Shown here: piece after piece, positions 18,652 to 25,869 of the stretch
How positions within the stretch are numbered: position 1 is the stretch's first letter
Layout: every line of letters starts with the position of its first letter
Source of the DNA: Candidatus Saccharimonadota bacterium
GTDB lineage: Bacteria; Patescibacteriota; Saccharimonadia; Saccharimonadales; Saccharimonadaceae
Assembly: GCA_017404955.1 (NCBI GenBank)
Contig: JAFRBH010000008.1
Span: 38,941 to 102,940 of the forward strand
DNA: 64,000 nt
Reading direction: 5' to 3'
Made by a program: the position numbers and the translations under genes
Notes under the pieces: generated by a model
The model's database searches: none
Told to the model about the DNA's origin: nothing
Seen by the model: only the letters and a program-made list of their open reading frames with translations

Positions 18652-18754
18652 ATAAAGACTCGTTCGGACGATTATTATTATTTTATCAGATTATCCAATT
18701 TTTCGCAAGCATTTATGTTATAATATAAACATAGCCTGCGAAAGCAGACTTTTT

Positions 18755-18829
18755 GCCCCGGTCGTTCAACGGATAGGACATATCCCCTCTAAGGATACAA
18801 TGCTGGTTCGATTCCAACCCGGGGTACCA
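18755..18829 (+). tRNA. tRNA-Arg (TCT)
   Basis: Acceptor GCCCCGG pairs with CCGGGGT (terminal G-T); CCA is encoded. The anticodon stem TATCC/GGATA closes loop CCTCTAA, giving anticodon TCT. Position 33 is C instead of the near-universal T, and the T-stem has one C-A mismatch. The preceding permease-like gene ends inside this tRNA on the opposite strand. Confidence 0.85.
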
Positions 18830-19375
18830 AATTCCCGACTACCGCTGCATCATTTGGGTTAAATATTGAGTAGACGAAATCAGCACAAATCAAAAGTAAG
18901 ACGACTATCAAAATGATAGTCATTATTTTTGGATTAATTTTCTTGTATATGATATCCATTTTCGGAACCACAAGATAAACGATTAGGCAGGCTATTATAG
19001 CAAAAGCTAGTAGGTATTCCAAGCAGATTCTTCCCTGTATATCAAAATATAACATGCTATAATCCCACCATTTGGCATTATAAACTTCCTTTAATATGGT
19101 TGCTGTCGCGTATTCTAAAATTCCGCTAACGATAAATGCAGCTAAAAATAGCTGCCATGGTTTCTTGAATTTTTTGGAAAGTAATAATATACCAACGCCA
19201 CCAAAGCCATAAATTGGTGTCCATGGACCAAATAGCGTTCCACGATTTACGAAATGTCCGGTCATTATAAAACTCAGAAGAACTTCCCATACCCAACCCA
19301 AAAATGAAAAAATAATAAAATAAAAACGACGCGTTTAATTTTTTCGATAAGGTTTTTATTATTTCTATTTTTCAT
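18789..19375 (-). pseudogene. Permease-like membrane protein (PF06541, CmpB-like), apparently frameshifted
   Basis: The main frame (18789-19301) encodes about 170 residues with five hydrophobic segments and the family pattern 'FLGWVWEV...FVNRGTLFGPWTPIYGFGG'. It has no proper start: in that frame the sequence is closed by TAA at about 19335-19337. A different frame begins with ATG at 19373-19375 (MKNRNNKNLIEKIKRVVFILLFF) and would join smoothly to 'SFLGWVWEV' if one base were added in an A/T run near 19305-19310. So this is a recent single-base frameshift or a sequence error. The last 12 or so residues are read antisense through tRNA-Arg and are not family-like. Function unknown. Confidence 0.6.
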
Positions 19376-19426
19376 AATATATACATATATATTATATCAT
19401 GACTAGCGTAAGAGGTGAAAATGTAG

Positions 19427-19432
19427 TATAAT
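19427..19432 (+). promoter_or_regulatory. -10 box of tRNA-Ser
   Basis: TATAAT ends 7 nt before the first base of the mature tRNA, so transcription may begin at or within one base of the mature 5' end. Confidence 0.5.
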
Positions 19433-19439
19433 AATCTAT

Positions 19440-19525
19440 GGAAGGGTGGCCGAGTGGTTGATGGCACTGGTCTTGAAAACCAGAGATGGAAACATCCGCA
19501 GGTTCGAATCCTGTCCCTTCCGCCA
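19440..19525 (+). tRNA. tRNA-Ser (TGA)
   Basis: A class II tRNA of 86 nt. Acceptor GGAAGGG pairs with CCCTTCC; CCA is encoded. The anticodon stem CTGGT/ACCAG closes loop CTTGAAA with anticodon TGA. A long variable arm (GATGGAAACATC) follows. Its last 17 nt are repeated twice downstream. Confidence 0.95.
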
Positions 19526-19564
19526 AAATGGATAAGCAAGAGTTTACTCTTGGTTAGCCATTTT
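19525..19564 (+). terminator. Hairpin after tRNA-Ser
   Basis: AAAATGG...CCATTTT outer stem and AAGAG/CTCTT inner stem with a TTTA loop. It starts on the last base of the tRNA and may terminate or help process it. Confidence 0.5.
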
Positions 19565-19606
19565 GAAGGAAGAGCGGATACGTAGTTTCCTGTCCCTTCC
19601 GCCATC

Positions 19607-19643
19607 ACATAAAAAACGAGAGCTTGCTCTCGGTTTTTTATGT
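19607..19643 (+). terminator. Second hairpin in the tRNA-Ser repeat region
   Basis: ACATAAAAAAC-GAGAGC pairs with GCTCTC-GGTTTTTTATGT, with a short loop and a T run in the 3' arm. It is a good intrinsic-terminator shape on the plus strand. Confidence 0.6.
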
Positions 19644-19701
19644 ACAAGTAAAGGTGTATACGTAGCTTCCTGTCCCTTCCGCCAAAATTCTTAAATAAGA
19701 C

Positions 19702-19721
19702 ACCCCCCTATGCAGGGGGGT
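19702..19721. terminator. C6/G6 hairpin downstream of the 19.7 kb gene
   Basis: ACCCCCC and GGGGGGT arms around TATGCA. It lies just after the stop of the minus-strand gene ending at 19729 and could be its terminator, although no T run follows. Confidence 0.4.
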
Positions 19722-19728
19722 AGACCCT

Positions 19729-20019
19729 TTAGAAATGTCCAGTTTTTTCAAGACGTTCTACATCTTCTGCGCTCGCATGAAAGCCGCGGGCAAGTAAAAA
19801 GAACAGATACCCTATGTCAGCGAGTTCATCCAGTTCTTCCTCACTTAGTTCTTCGACGTCGACATCCGGATATAACACTTTGGCTGCACTACTGGCAAAA
19901 CTACGATCAACTGACTCGAAAAGCTCGTTTGTATTGCCATAGTACTTATCATCTGGTATAGGCATTTCTTCTTCAGCTACTCTTTTTTGAAATAGCTTTT
20001 TAAAAAAATTTTTGAACAT
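19729..20019 (-). CDS. Small acidic protein of unknown function
   Basis: A 96-residue protein starting 'MFKNFFKKLFQKRV', an amphipathic basic helix. An acidic, helical body follows with 'DVDVEELSEEELDELADIGYLFFLLARGF'. The start ATG at 20017-20019 has a GGGGGTGA Shine-Dalgarno-like sequence 4-8 nt upstream; an in-frame extension to 20067 lacks one. The N-terminal helix could associate with the membrane surface. I do not recognise the family. Confidence 0.6.
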   Translation of the reverse strand: MFKNFFKKLFQKRVAEEEMPIPDDKYYGNTNELFESVDRSFASSAAKVLYPDVDVEELSEEELDELADIGYLFFLLARGFHASAEDVERLEKTGHF

Positions 20020-20151
20020 TATGTCACCCCCTTTCGATAATATTCCTGGACTTAAGCTACTAAGCAATGCCTATTTTTCTATTATACCATAGATATCTTA
20101 AATAGTCAATACTTTCCTTTTCCTGTCCAGATGTGTTATAATGTACTAAGT

Positions 20152-20228
20152 GGCAACGTAGCTCAGTTGGTTAGAGCGTGGGACTCATAAGCCCAAGGTC
20201 ACTGGTTCGATCCCAGTCGTTGCTACCA
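20152..20228 (+). tRNA. tRNA with CAT anticodon (Met, or Ile2)
   Basis: Acceptor GGCAACG pairs with CGTTGCT (terminal G-T), CCA encoded, loop CTCATAA with anticodon CAT. Position 1-72 is paired, so this is not a typical initiator. Elongator Met or lysidine-modified Ile2 cannot be separated here. A TATAAT box (20137-20142) lies 9 nt upstream. Confidence 0.88.
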
Positions 20229-20242
20229 TTTTTGTTACGTGT

Positions 20243-20248
20243 TATAAT
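20243..20248 (+). promoter_or_regulatory. -10 box for a leaderless pilin-like transcript
   Basis: TATAAT ends exactly 6 nt before the ATG at 20255, with no Shine-Dalgarno between. The box lies only 15 nt downstream of the tRNA 3' end. Confidence 0.6.
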
Positions 20249-20254
20249 TAGCTT

Positions 20255-20644
20255 ATGAAAAAGAAATCTGGTTTTACACTAATTGAACTCATTATCGTAA
20301 TTGTTTTTGCTAGCCTCGCACTTATTCTTTTCTTTGTTCAAAAAATGAATATGGATGCAATGAATCGTGATGACCATCGTAAAACTGCAATCAATGCAAT
20401 GTATTACGGCCTAGAAGAGGGCTATTTCACTAAAAATGGTTACTACCCAGAAACTATCTCCGAAGAAAATCTTACCGTAATCGACCCAAATCTCTTTACT
20501 GATCCTTCTGGTATTGTTCTCGGTGAGAATGGCTGTTCTTATCTTTATGAAGCTGCCAACTGCGAAGATGGAAAATGCAAAGAATACACTCTTCGCGCAA
20601 TTCTAGAAAAAGAAGAAGATTATATCAAGAAAAATCGTAACTAA
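20255..20644 (+). CDS. Type IV pilin-like protein (prepilin N-methylation motif)
   Basis: A 129-residue protein beginning 'MKKKSGFTLIELIIVIVFAS', a textbook class III signal: basic leader, cleavage after Gly, new N-terminal Phe and Glu at position 5 of the mature protein. The hydrophobic helix runs to about residue 28. The globular part has two pairs of cysteines ('GCSYLYEAANCEDGKC'), probably disulfide-bonded. It is likely a minor pilin or pseudopilin of a type IV pilus. No assembly genes are nearby. It is convergent with the PH-domain gene, abutting without a gap. Confidence 0.85.
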   Translation: MKKKSGFTLIELIIVIVFASLALILFFVQKMNMDAMNRDDHRKTAINAMYYGLEEGYFTKNGYYPETISEENLTVIDPNLFTDPSGIVLGENGCSYLYEAANCEDGKCKEYTLRAILEKEEDYIKKNRN

Positions 20645-21442
20645 TTATTTCTTTAGGGCTTGGTTTAGTTCTTGGATGCTTTGTGGCTGATTAGTTGTAA
20701 CAGTAGTTTGTTGCACTGTCACCGATCCAACCGATGACGACTGAACCGGAAATGGTTGTGCTGCTGCAGATTGCTGAGTAGTGGCTAGCTGCTGTTCTGG
20801 TATTGGCATCTCATCGTCAAAATCTTCATCATCATAGTATTGTTCTTCATCTGGGCGACGATGACGGCGCTTAGTCTTTTCTTTCTCTACGTGAACTAAG
20901 TGCGTAATTGCGTCAAGTTCATCTTTTGGCGTATTTACATATTTGAATGTATATGTAGTTTCATCACCGACTGTAGCCATACGGATAGTTCCAAGTTTGA
21001 AAATATGATCGGCAATATTATCTTGCTTAAAAGAAACGTCCTCGATAGAAACGAGCTCAATAATATTTACTGATTTAGAAAAAAGCGAGTTGGCGCAGTG
21101 GTGAATAAGACGCTTGTTAGTAACGTAGAGGCGGTTACTCTTGTAGACCCTACTTCCCACGAGAGCAGCGATTGTAATAATTCCAAACAAAATTAGAATG
21201 ATAAGATAAAGATACGATTTAGCAAAACCATTTAAGACATTAGTATGGGTACCATTGGTTTCCAGAAAGATTAATGCAATCAACAACGATACGTACCCAA
21301 TACAAGCAGCTGTCCAGATAAAAATAATACCCAGTCTAGAACGCTGGATAGCTAACTCAACATACTCATTTTCCTCAAGTTTTAACTCAGGAAAATCCTT
21401 CTTACTACGAGCGTGATGAAGTTTGACAAGTTCCTGTTTCAT
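20645..21442 (-). CDS. Membrane protein with bacterial PH-like domain (YdbS/DUF304-like)
   Basis: A 265-residue protein. Two adjacent transmembrane helices lie at about residues 40-60 and 80-105. Then comes a bPH_2-type domain ('SNRLYVTNKRLIHHC', 'SVNIIELVSIEDVSFKQ', 'GTIRMATVG') and an extended low-complexity tail rich in Glu, Asp, Gln and Thr. The start ATG 21440-21442 has GGGAAAG upstream; 13 further in-frame codons are not supported. A second, shorter PH-domain protein is encoded at 34525-35013. The function of these proteins is not established. Confidence 0.75.
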   Translation of the reverse strand: MKQELVKLHHARSKKDFPELKLEENEYVELAIQRSRLGIIFIWTAACIGYVSLLIALIFLETNGTHTNVLNGFAKSYLYLIILILFGIITIAALVGSRVYKSNRLYVTNKRLIHHCANSLFSKSVNIIELVSIEDVSFKQDNIADHIFKLGTIRMATVGDETTYTFKYVNTPKDELDAITHLVHVEKEKTKRRHRRPDEEQYYDDEDFDDEMPIPEQQLATTQQSAAAQPFPVQSSSVGSVTVQQTTVTTNQPQSIQELNQALKK

Positions 21443-21498
21443 AGCACTTTCCCTTTTCTTAATTATACCACAAATTGACAAAAATTTGAAGTGTTTTA

Positions 21499-21504
21499 TA
21501 TAAT
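21499..21504 (+). promoter_or_regulatory. -10 box that decides the ruvA start
   Basis: TATAAT directly abuts a first ATG (21505) but lies exactly 6 nt before a second (21511). Transcription can start at the second but not before the first, so the protein starts 'MIAHIEG'. Confidence 0.6.
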
Positions 21505-21510
21505 ATGAAC

Positions 21511-22086
21511 ATGATTGCTCACATAGAAGGTATTATTGCAGAAAAGTTTGGGAACTCAGTGATTGCTGATGTTAATGGCGTCGGTTACGAAATCGCCCTT
21601 ACTTCCCTAGATTATGATGATACAAATTTAAATGATAAGAAGAAATTTTATACTTATCATAAAATTTCTGAGAACGCCGAAGAATTATATGGCTTCTCCA
21701 CGCTCGCTGCTAAAAAGATTTTTGAACTCTTGATTTCCGTAAATGGCGTTGGTCCAAAAGCCGGAATCGCTATTCTCTCTTTGGGTGCACCAGAAGATGT
21801 ACGAAATGCCATTGCTAATGGCGATGTGGCTTATATTTCCAAGGCCGCTGGCGTTGGTAAAAAATCCGCCGAACGTGTGATTGTAGATCTTAAAGACAAA
21901 GTCGGTTTGCCATCTAAATATGGGACTGCGGAAGTAATTGGTGCCGCCAAGGTCCAGGAAGGTGATGAGGCGCTGGACGCTTTGATGGCGCTAGGATTTA
22001 CTTTGAAAGAAGCAACTGATGCACTATCTGAAGTCGACCAAAAATTACCAGTCGAAGAACGCATCAAACAAGCCCTCAAAAAATAA
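21511..22086 (+). CDS. ruvA: Holliday junction branch migration protein RuvA
   Basis: A 191-residue protein. The N-terminal OB-fold ('MIAHIEGIIAEKFGNSVIADVNGVGYEIAL') binds the four-way junction. Tandem helix-hairpin-helix motifs follow in the middle ('LISVNGVGPKAGIAILS', 'ISKAAGVGKKSAERVIVDLKDKV'), and domain III at the end ('EALDALMALGFTLKEATDALSEV') contacts RuvB. The length matches RuvA. It converges with ruvB, with adjacent stops: unusually, the two partners are on opposite strands. ruvC is 5.4 kb away. Confidence 0.96.
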   Translation: MIAHIEGIIAEKFGNSVIADVNGVGYEIALTSLDYDDTNLNDKKKFYTYHKISENAEELYGFSTLAAKKIFELLISVNGVGPKAGIAILSLGAPEDVRNAIANGDVAYISKAAGVGKKSAERVIVDLKDKVGLPSKYGTAEVIGAAKVQEGDEALDALMALGFTLKEATDALSEVDQKLPVEERIKQALKK

Positions 22087-23112
22087 TTACTTATTTAAGT
22101 GTTTTTTAGCTTTTTCGGTAATTCTGCGTCCGCGTGGAGTGCGCTCAATGAAACCGATTTGTAATAAGTATGGCTCGTTATAGTCTTCAATCGTAGTGGC
22201 TTCATCACCAGTAAGTGCTGCGAGCGTATTGAGTCCTACTGGGCGATCGCCATAATTCTCTTCCATGAGCTTTAGCAAATTCCTATCTGCTGGATCTAGA
22301 CCAAGCTCATCAATCTCCATCAAATCGAGTGCAGAGTTAGCAATTTTATTATCGATAATACCATCACCGTTAACGTCAGCATAATCACGTACGCGACGAA
22401 CTAGGCGGTTAGCAATACGTGGAGTTCTGCGTGAACGAGTAGCAAGAAGCTTAACTGCACTTGGTTCAATCTTAGTGTTTAGGATATTGGCTGTCCTATT
22501 AATGATTTGTTCGATTTCGTTTTCTTTGTAATATTCAAGGCGATGAAGCATACCAAAACGATCGCGAAGTGGGCCGGCAAGAGAACCCGTGCGTGTAGTA
22601 GCACCAATTACAGTAAAGTGTGGCAAATCTAGACGCATGGAACGTGCGGCGGGACCTTTGCCGATAGTAATATCTAATTTGAAATCTTCCATTGCGGAAT
22701 AGAGCACTTCTTCAACGGCGCGACGCAAACGGTGAATCTCATCAATAAACAGTACATCCCCATCTTGTAGATTAGTCAAAATGCTAGCTAGGTCACCCGC
22801 GCGCTCAATTGCAGGACCAGATGTCACCTTGAGATTAGCAGACATCTCGTGGGCAATAACATTTGCCATAGTAGTCTTGCCTAAGCCTGGTGGCCCATAC
22901 AATAGTATATGGTCGAGCGTACTGCCTGGGGTATCAGTCTCGCCTTCACTTTTACGTTTCTTTACGGCATCAATCGCAATTTTGAGATTATTTTTCATGC
23001 GCTCTTGACCGATATATTCATCAAAAGTTAGCGGACGAAGAGATTTTTCAATAATTTCTTCTTCTTTATCATCTTCGGAAATCTCCGTGCTGACAATTCT
23101 TTCAATTCCCAT
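22087..23112 (-). CDS. ruvB: Holliday junction branch migration ATPase RuvB
   Basis: A 341-residue AAA+ motor. Motifs: '[19 protein letters not shown]', Walker A '[20 protein letters not shown]', Walker B 'LFIDEIHRL', sensor 1 '[20 protein letters not shown]' and the C-terminal winged helix ('[37 protein letters not shown]'). All are canonical. The start ATG 23110-23112 lies 6 nt after a TATAAT box. It is divergent from rubrerythrin, with a shared promoter region of 45 nt. Confidence 0.97.
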   Translation of the reverse strand: MGIERIVSTEISEDDKEEEIIEKSLRPLTFDEYIGQERMKNNLKIAIDAVKKRKSEGETDTPGSTLDHILLYGPPGLGKTTMANVIAHEMSANLKVTSGPAIERAGDLASILTNLQDGDVLFIDEIHRLRRAVEEVLYSAMEDFKLDITIGKGPAARSMRLDLPHFTVIGATTRTGSLAGPLRDRFGMLHRLEYYKENEIEQIINRTANILNTKIEPSAVKLLATRSRRTPRIANRLVRRVRDYADVNGDGIIDNKIANSALDLMEIDELGLDPADRNLLKLMEENYGDRPVGLNTLAALTGDEATTIEDYNEPYLLQIGFIERTPRGRRITEKAKKHLNK

Positions 23113-23118
23113 ATATAT

Positions 23119-23124
23119 ATTATA
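23119..23124 (-). promoter_or_regulatory. -10 box for a leaderless ruvB transcript
   Basis: TATAAT on the minus strand, 6 nt before the ATG, within a run of alternating AT. Confidence 0.55.
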
Positions 23125-23157
23125 TCACGCGTGTTATAATGAGAAAAAGGAGATTAT

Positions 23158-23703
23158 ATGACTGTTGAATTTGAAAAATCTAAAACTTATCAAAATCTGC
23201 AAACTGCTTTTGCTGGTGAGGCGCAAGCGTTCACTAAATATTCTTATTATGCCAGCAAGGCTAAAAAAGATGGTTTTGAACAAATTGGTGCGATTTTTGA
23301 AGAGACCGCCACTAACGAAAAAGAACACGCCAAAATTTGGTTCAAGTATTTACACGATGGTGGCGTTCCAGAAACTAAAGAAAACCTAAAAGATGCGATT
23401 GCTGGCGAAGAATATGAATGGACTGATATGTACAAAGGTTTTGCCGAAACTGCCCGTAAGGAAGGTTTTAATGAAATTGCCGACAAATTTGAGGGCGTAG
23501 GCGCTATTGAAAAAGAACACGAGGAACGCTACAAAAAATTACTCGATAACGTTGAAAACGATGTCGTGTTTAAGAGTGATAAAGTCACCGTTTGGAAATG
23601 CCGTAACTGTGGCTATATTTTCGTAGGCGAGGACGCACCTGAAATCTGCCCTGTCTGTTCGCACCCACAAGCCTTCTTTGAAATACGTGCCACTAACTAC
23701 TAA
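23158..23703 (+). CDS. Rubrerythrin
   Basis: This 181-residue peroxide-reducing protein has an N-terminal ferritin-like diiron domain with the expected ligands ('[19 protein letters not shown]', '[15 protein letters not shown]', '[18 protein letters not shown]'). The C-terminal rubredoxin-like Fe-Cys4 domain is '[22 protein letters not shown]'. The length is close to classical rubrerythrin. It implies low-oxygen life with peroxide defence. A GGAG site lies 5 nt before the ATG, with TATAAT further upstream, so this transcript has a short leader. Confidence 0.96.
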   Translation: MTVEFEKSKTYQNLQTAFAGEAQAFTKYSYYASKAKKDGFEQIGAIFEETATNEKEHAKIWFKYLHDGGVPETKENLKDAIAGEEYEWTDMYKGFAETARKEGFNEIADKFEGVGAIEKEHEERYKKLLDNVENDVVFKSDKVTVWKCRNCGYIFVGEDAPEICPVCSHPQAFFEIRATNY

Positions 23704-23793
23704 AGTACTTGGGTTCAAAATCCATTACAACCTAAAAGTAAGCGCTCTACTCGTGCTTTACTTTTTAAAAATAAGGTATATAATGTACTCGAA

Positions 23794-25869
23794 ATGAAGG
23801 TCTCAAGATTAATTGTCAAGCATCGTATTTTGATATTAATCATATCTGTTATTTTGATGATTCCAGCCTTTTTAGGTATGATAGCAACTCGTGTCAATTA
23901 TGATATGCTCACTTACCTCCCGTCTGAGATTGACACAATGAAGGGCCAAGAAGAGCTGCAAAAAGAGTTTGGAAAAGGCGCATTTTCCCTAGTAATAATA
24001 GAAAATATGCCAGCTTCCGATGTAGATAAATTAAAAACTGAAATTGAAAAAATTGAAAATGTAGATTCCGTAGTTTGGTACACTTCAGTTGCTGACTTAT
24101 CTATTCCAATGGAATTTTTGCCAGACAAACTATACCAGGCATTTAACACCGATCATTCTACAATGATGGCGGTGTTTTTCACTGGTGGCACTTCTGAAGA
24201 TACTACTTTGGAGGCGGTTGGAAAAATCCAGCAAAAAGCTTCTGGGCAAGTTTTTGTATCTGGTATGTCAGCACTGGTCTTAGACTTAAAGGAACTTTGT
24301 GAAAGAGAGGAAATGATTTATGTAGCAATTGCAGTAGTGCTAGCAATTATTGCAATGTTAATCTTCCTCGACAACTGGCTAACTCCTTTTATATTTATTA
24401 TCTCTATCGGCATGATGATTCTCCTCAACCTTGGCACAAATATTATCTTTGGAGAAATTTCATTTATCACCAAGGCCTTAGCTGCAGTCTTACAACTGGC
24501 AGTGACAATGGACTATTCCATCTTTCTTTGGCACAGCTACAAAGAGGAGAACGCAAAAGATTCTAATAAAGAAAAAGCTATGGCAACCGCCATCTCTAAA
24601 ACATTTACTTCCGTAGTGGGAAGTTCAATTACGACCATTGCTGGTTTCATAGCCCTTTGCTTCATGTCCTTCACTCTTGGCTTAGACCTTGGTATTGTTA
24701 TGGCAAAAGGTGTGGTACTTGGCGTTATCGGCTGCGTAACGGTACTACCGTCTCTGATTCTTGTCTTTGATAAAGTTTTGTCAAAGGCAGCGCACAAATC
24801 ATTATTGCCAGACATGACTAACCTTTCTAAAAAATTGCTTAAAATCTTCCCTATTTTATTAATTGTATTCGTTACAATCGCTGTACCAGCGTATATTTTC
24901 AGCAAACAAGCAGAACAGGAAGTTTACTATGACATGGGCGGCTCCCTACCTGGAGATATGGACGTAGTAATTGCCAACAGTAAGTTGAGAGATGATTTTA
25001 ATATCTCTTCTACGCATATGGTGCTACTGGAAAGTTCCACCCCAGAATCAGACGCTCGCAAAATGGTAAAGGAATTGGAAAAAGCTGATGGCGTAAAATT
25101 TGCCATTGGGCTAGAGACATTAGTTGGAGAACGTGTCCCGATAGAAATTTTGCCAGAATCGGTAACCAAACTTATAAAAAATGATAAGTGGGAGTTAATT
25201 TTAATAGGTTCAGAATATCGTACTGCTTCAGATGAAGTAAACGAACAGATTGGGAAACTAAATGATATAGTCAAAAAATATGATGCCGGCGGCATGCTGA
25301 TTGGTGAAGCGCCGGCCATGCATGACATGATCAAAACTACTGATACTGATTTCCGAGTGGTAAATGCTATCTCTATTATTGCAATATTTATTATTATTGC
25401 ATTGGTAGAAAAATCTTTCTCTCTGCCATTTATTTTAATCATTGTGATCGAGGTAGCAATTTTCATAAACCTTGGTATCTCGCATTTAACTGGTACTCAC
25501 CTACCATTTATCGCCCCAATTTGTATCAGTACAATCCAGCTCGGGGCAACAGTAGATTATGCAATCTTAATGACTACTAGATACAAATCTGAACGTATAG
25601 GTGGCAAAAACAAGCACGATGCTGTACTAATTGCGCTATCGACTTCCATACCTTCGATCATCGTGTCCTCCGCAGGCTTGTTTGTGGCAACACTTGGTGT
25701 AGCTATTTATTCTAATATTGATATGATCTCTGCAATCTGTCTATTGTTGGCTCGCGGTGCCATCATTAGTATGGCAATGGTAATATTAGTTTTGCCTGCG
25801 CTATTTATGCTATGTGATAAATTAATTTGCAACACAACAAAGGAGATGAAAAAATGTCTAAAAAATTAA
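23794..25869 (+). CDS. MMPL/RND-type membrane exporter
   Basis: A 691-residue protein with two repeats of the RND half-unit. Each has an N-terminal helix, an external domain and a block of about five helices; the second begins near residue 350. MMPL-like features are 'TRVNYDMLTYLPSEIDTMKG' after the first helix and 'QLAVTMDYSIFLWHSYKEE' and 'QLGATVDYAILMTTRYKSE', which carry the Asp-Tyr pair of the proton-relay helix. Export of a lipid or other hydrophobic envelope compound is likely. The stop overlaps the start of the following gene by 16 nt, which points to a shared function. Confidence 0.85.
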   Translation: MKVSRLIVKHRILILIISVILMIPAFLGMIATRVNYDMLTYLPSEIDTMKGQEELQKEFGKGAFSLVIIENMPASDVDKLKTEIEKIENVDSVVWYTSVADLSIPMEFLPDKLYQAFNTDHSTMMAVFFTGGTSEDTTLEAVGKIQQKASGQVFVSGMSALVLDLKELCEREEMIYVAIAVVLAIIAMLIFLDNWLTPFIFIISIGMMILLNLGTNIIFGEISFITKALAAVLQLAVTMDYSIFLWHSYKEENAKDSNKEKAMATAISKTFTSVVGSSITTIAGFIALCFMSFTLGLDLGIVMAKGVVLGVIGCVTVLPSLILVFDKVLSKAAHKSLLPDMTNLSKKLLKIFPILLIVFVTIAVPAYIFSKQAEQEVYYDMGGSLPGDMDVVIANSKLRDDFNISSTHMVLLESSTPESDARKMVKELEKADGVKFAIGLETLVGERVPIEILPESVTKLIKNDKWELILIGSEYRTASDEVNEQIGKLNDIVKKYDAGGMLIGEAPAMHDMIKTTDTDFRVVNAISIIAIFIIIALVEKSFSLPFILIIVIEVAIFINLGISHLTGTHLPFIAPICISTIQLGATVDYAILMTTRYKSERIGGKNKHDAVLIALSTSIPSIIVSSAGLFVATLGVAIYSNIDMISAICLLLARGAIISMAMVILVLPALFMLCDKLICNTTKEMKKCLKN

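Larger units (their letters stand above)
19509..19684 (+). repeat. Three tandem copies of the tRNA-Ser 3' end
   Basis: The 17-nt tRNA 3' end TCCTGTCCCTTCCGCCA occurs at 19509-19525, 19588-19604 and 19668-19684, with spacing 79 and 80 nt. The two extra copies share a further upstream stretch (ATACGTAG, then T or C, then T). Between copies lie different hairpins (19525-19564 and 19607-19643). This resembles accumulated attachment-site scars at a tRNA gene, but no integrase is present. Confidence 0.75.

Noticed and set aside
19509..19684. Tandem tRNA-end repeats as a partial second and third tRNA gene
   Set aside because: Only the last 17 nt are shared; no anticodon arm or 5' acceptor strand exists in the extra copies.
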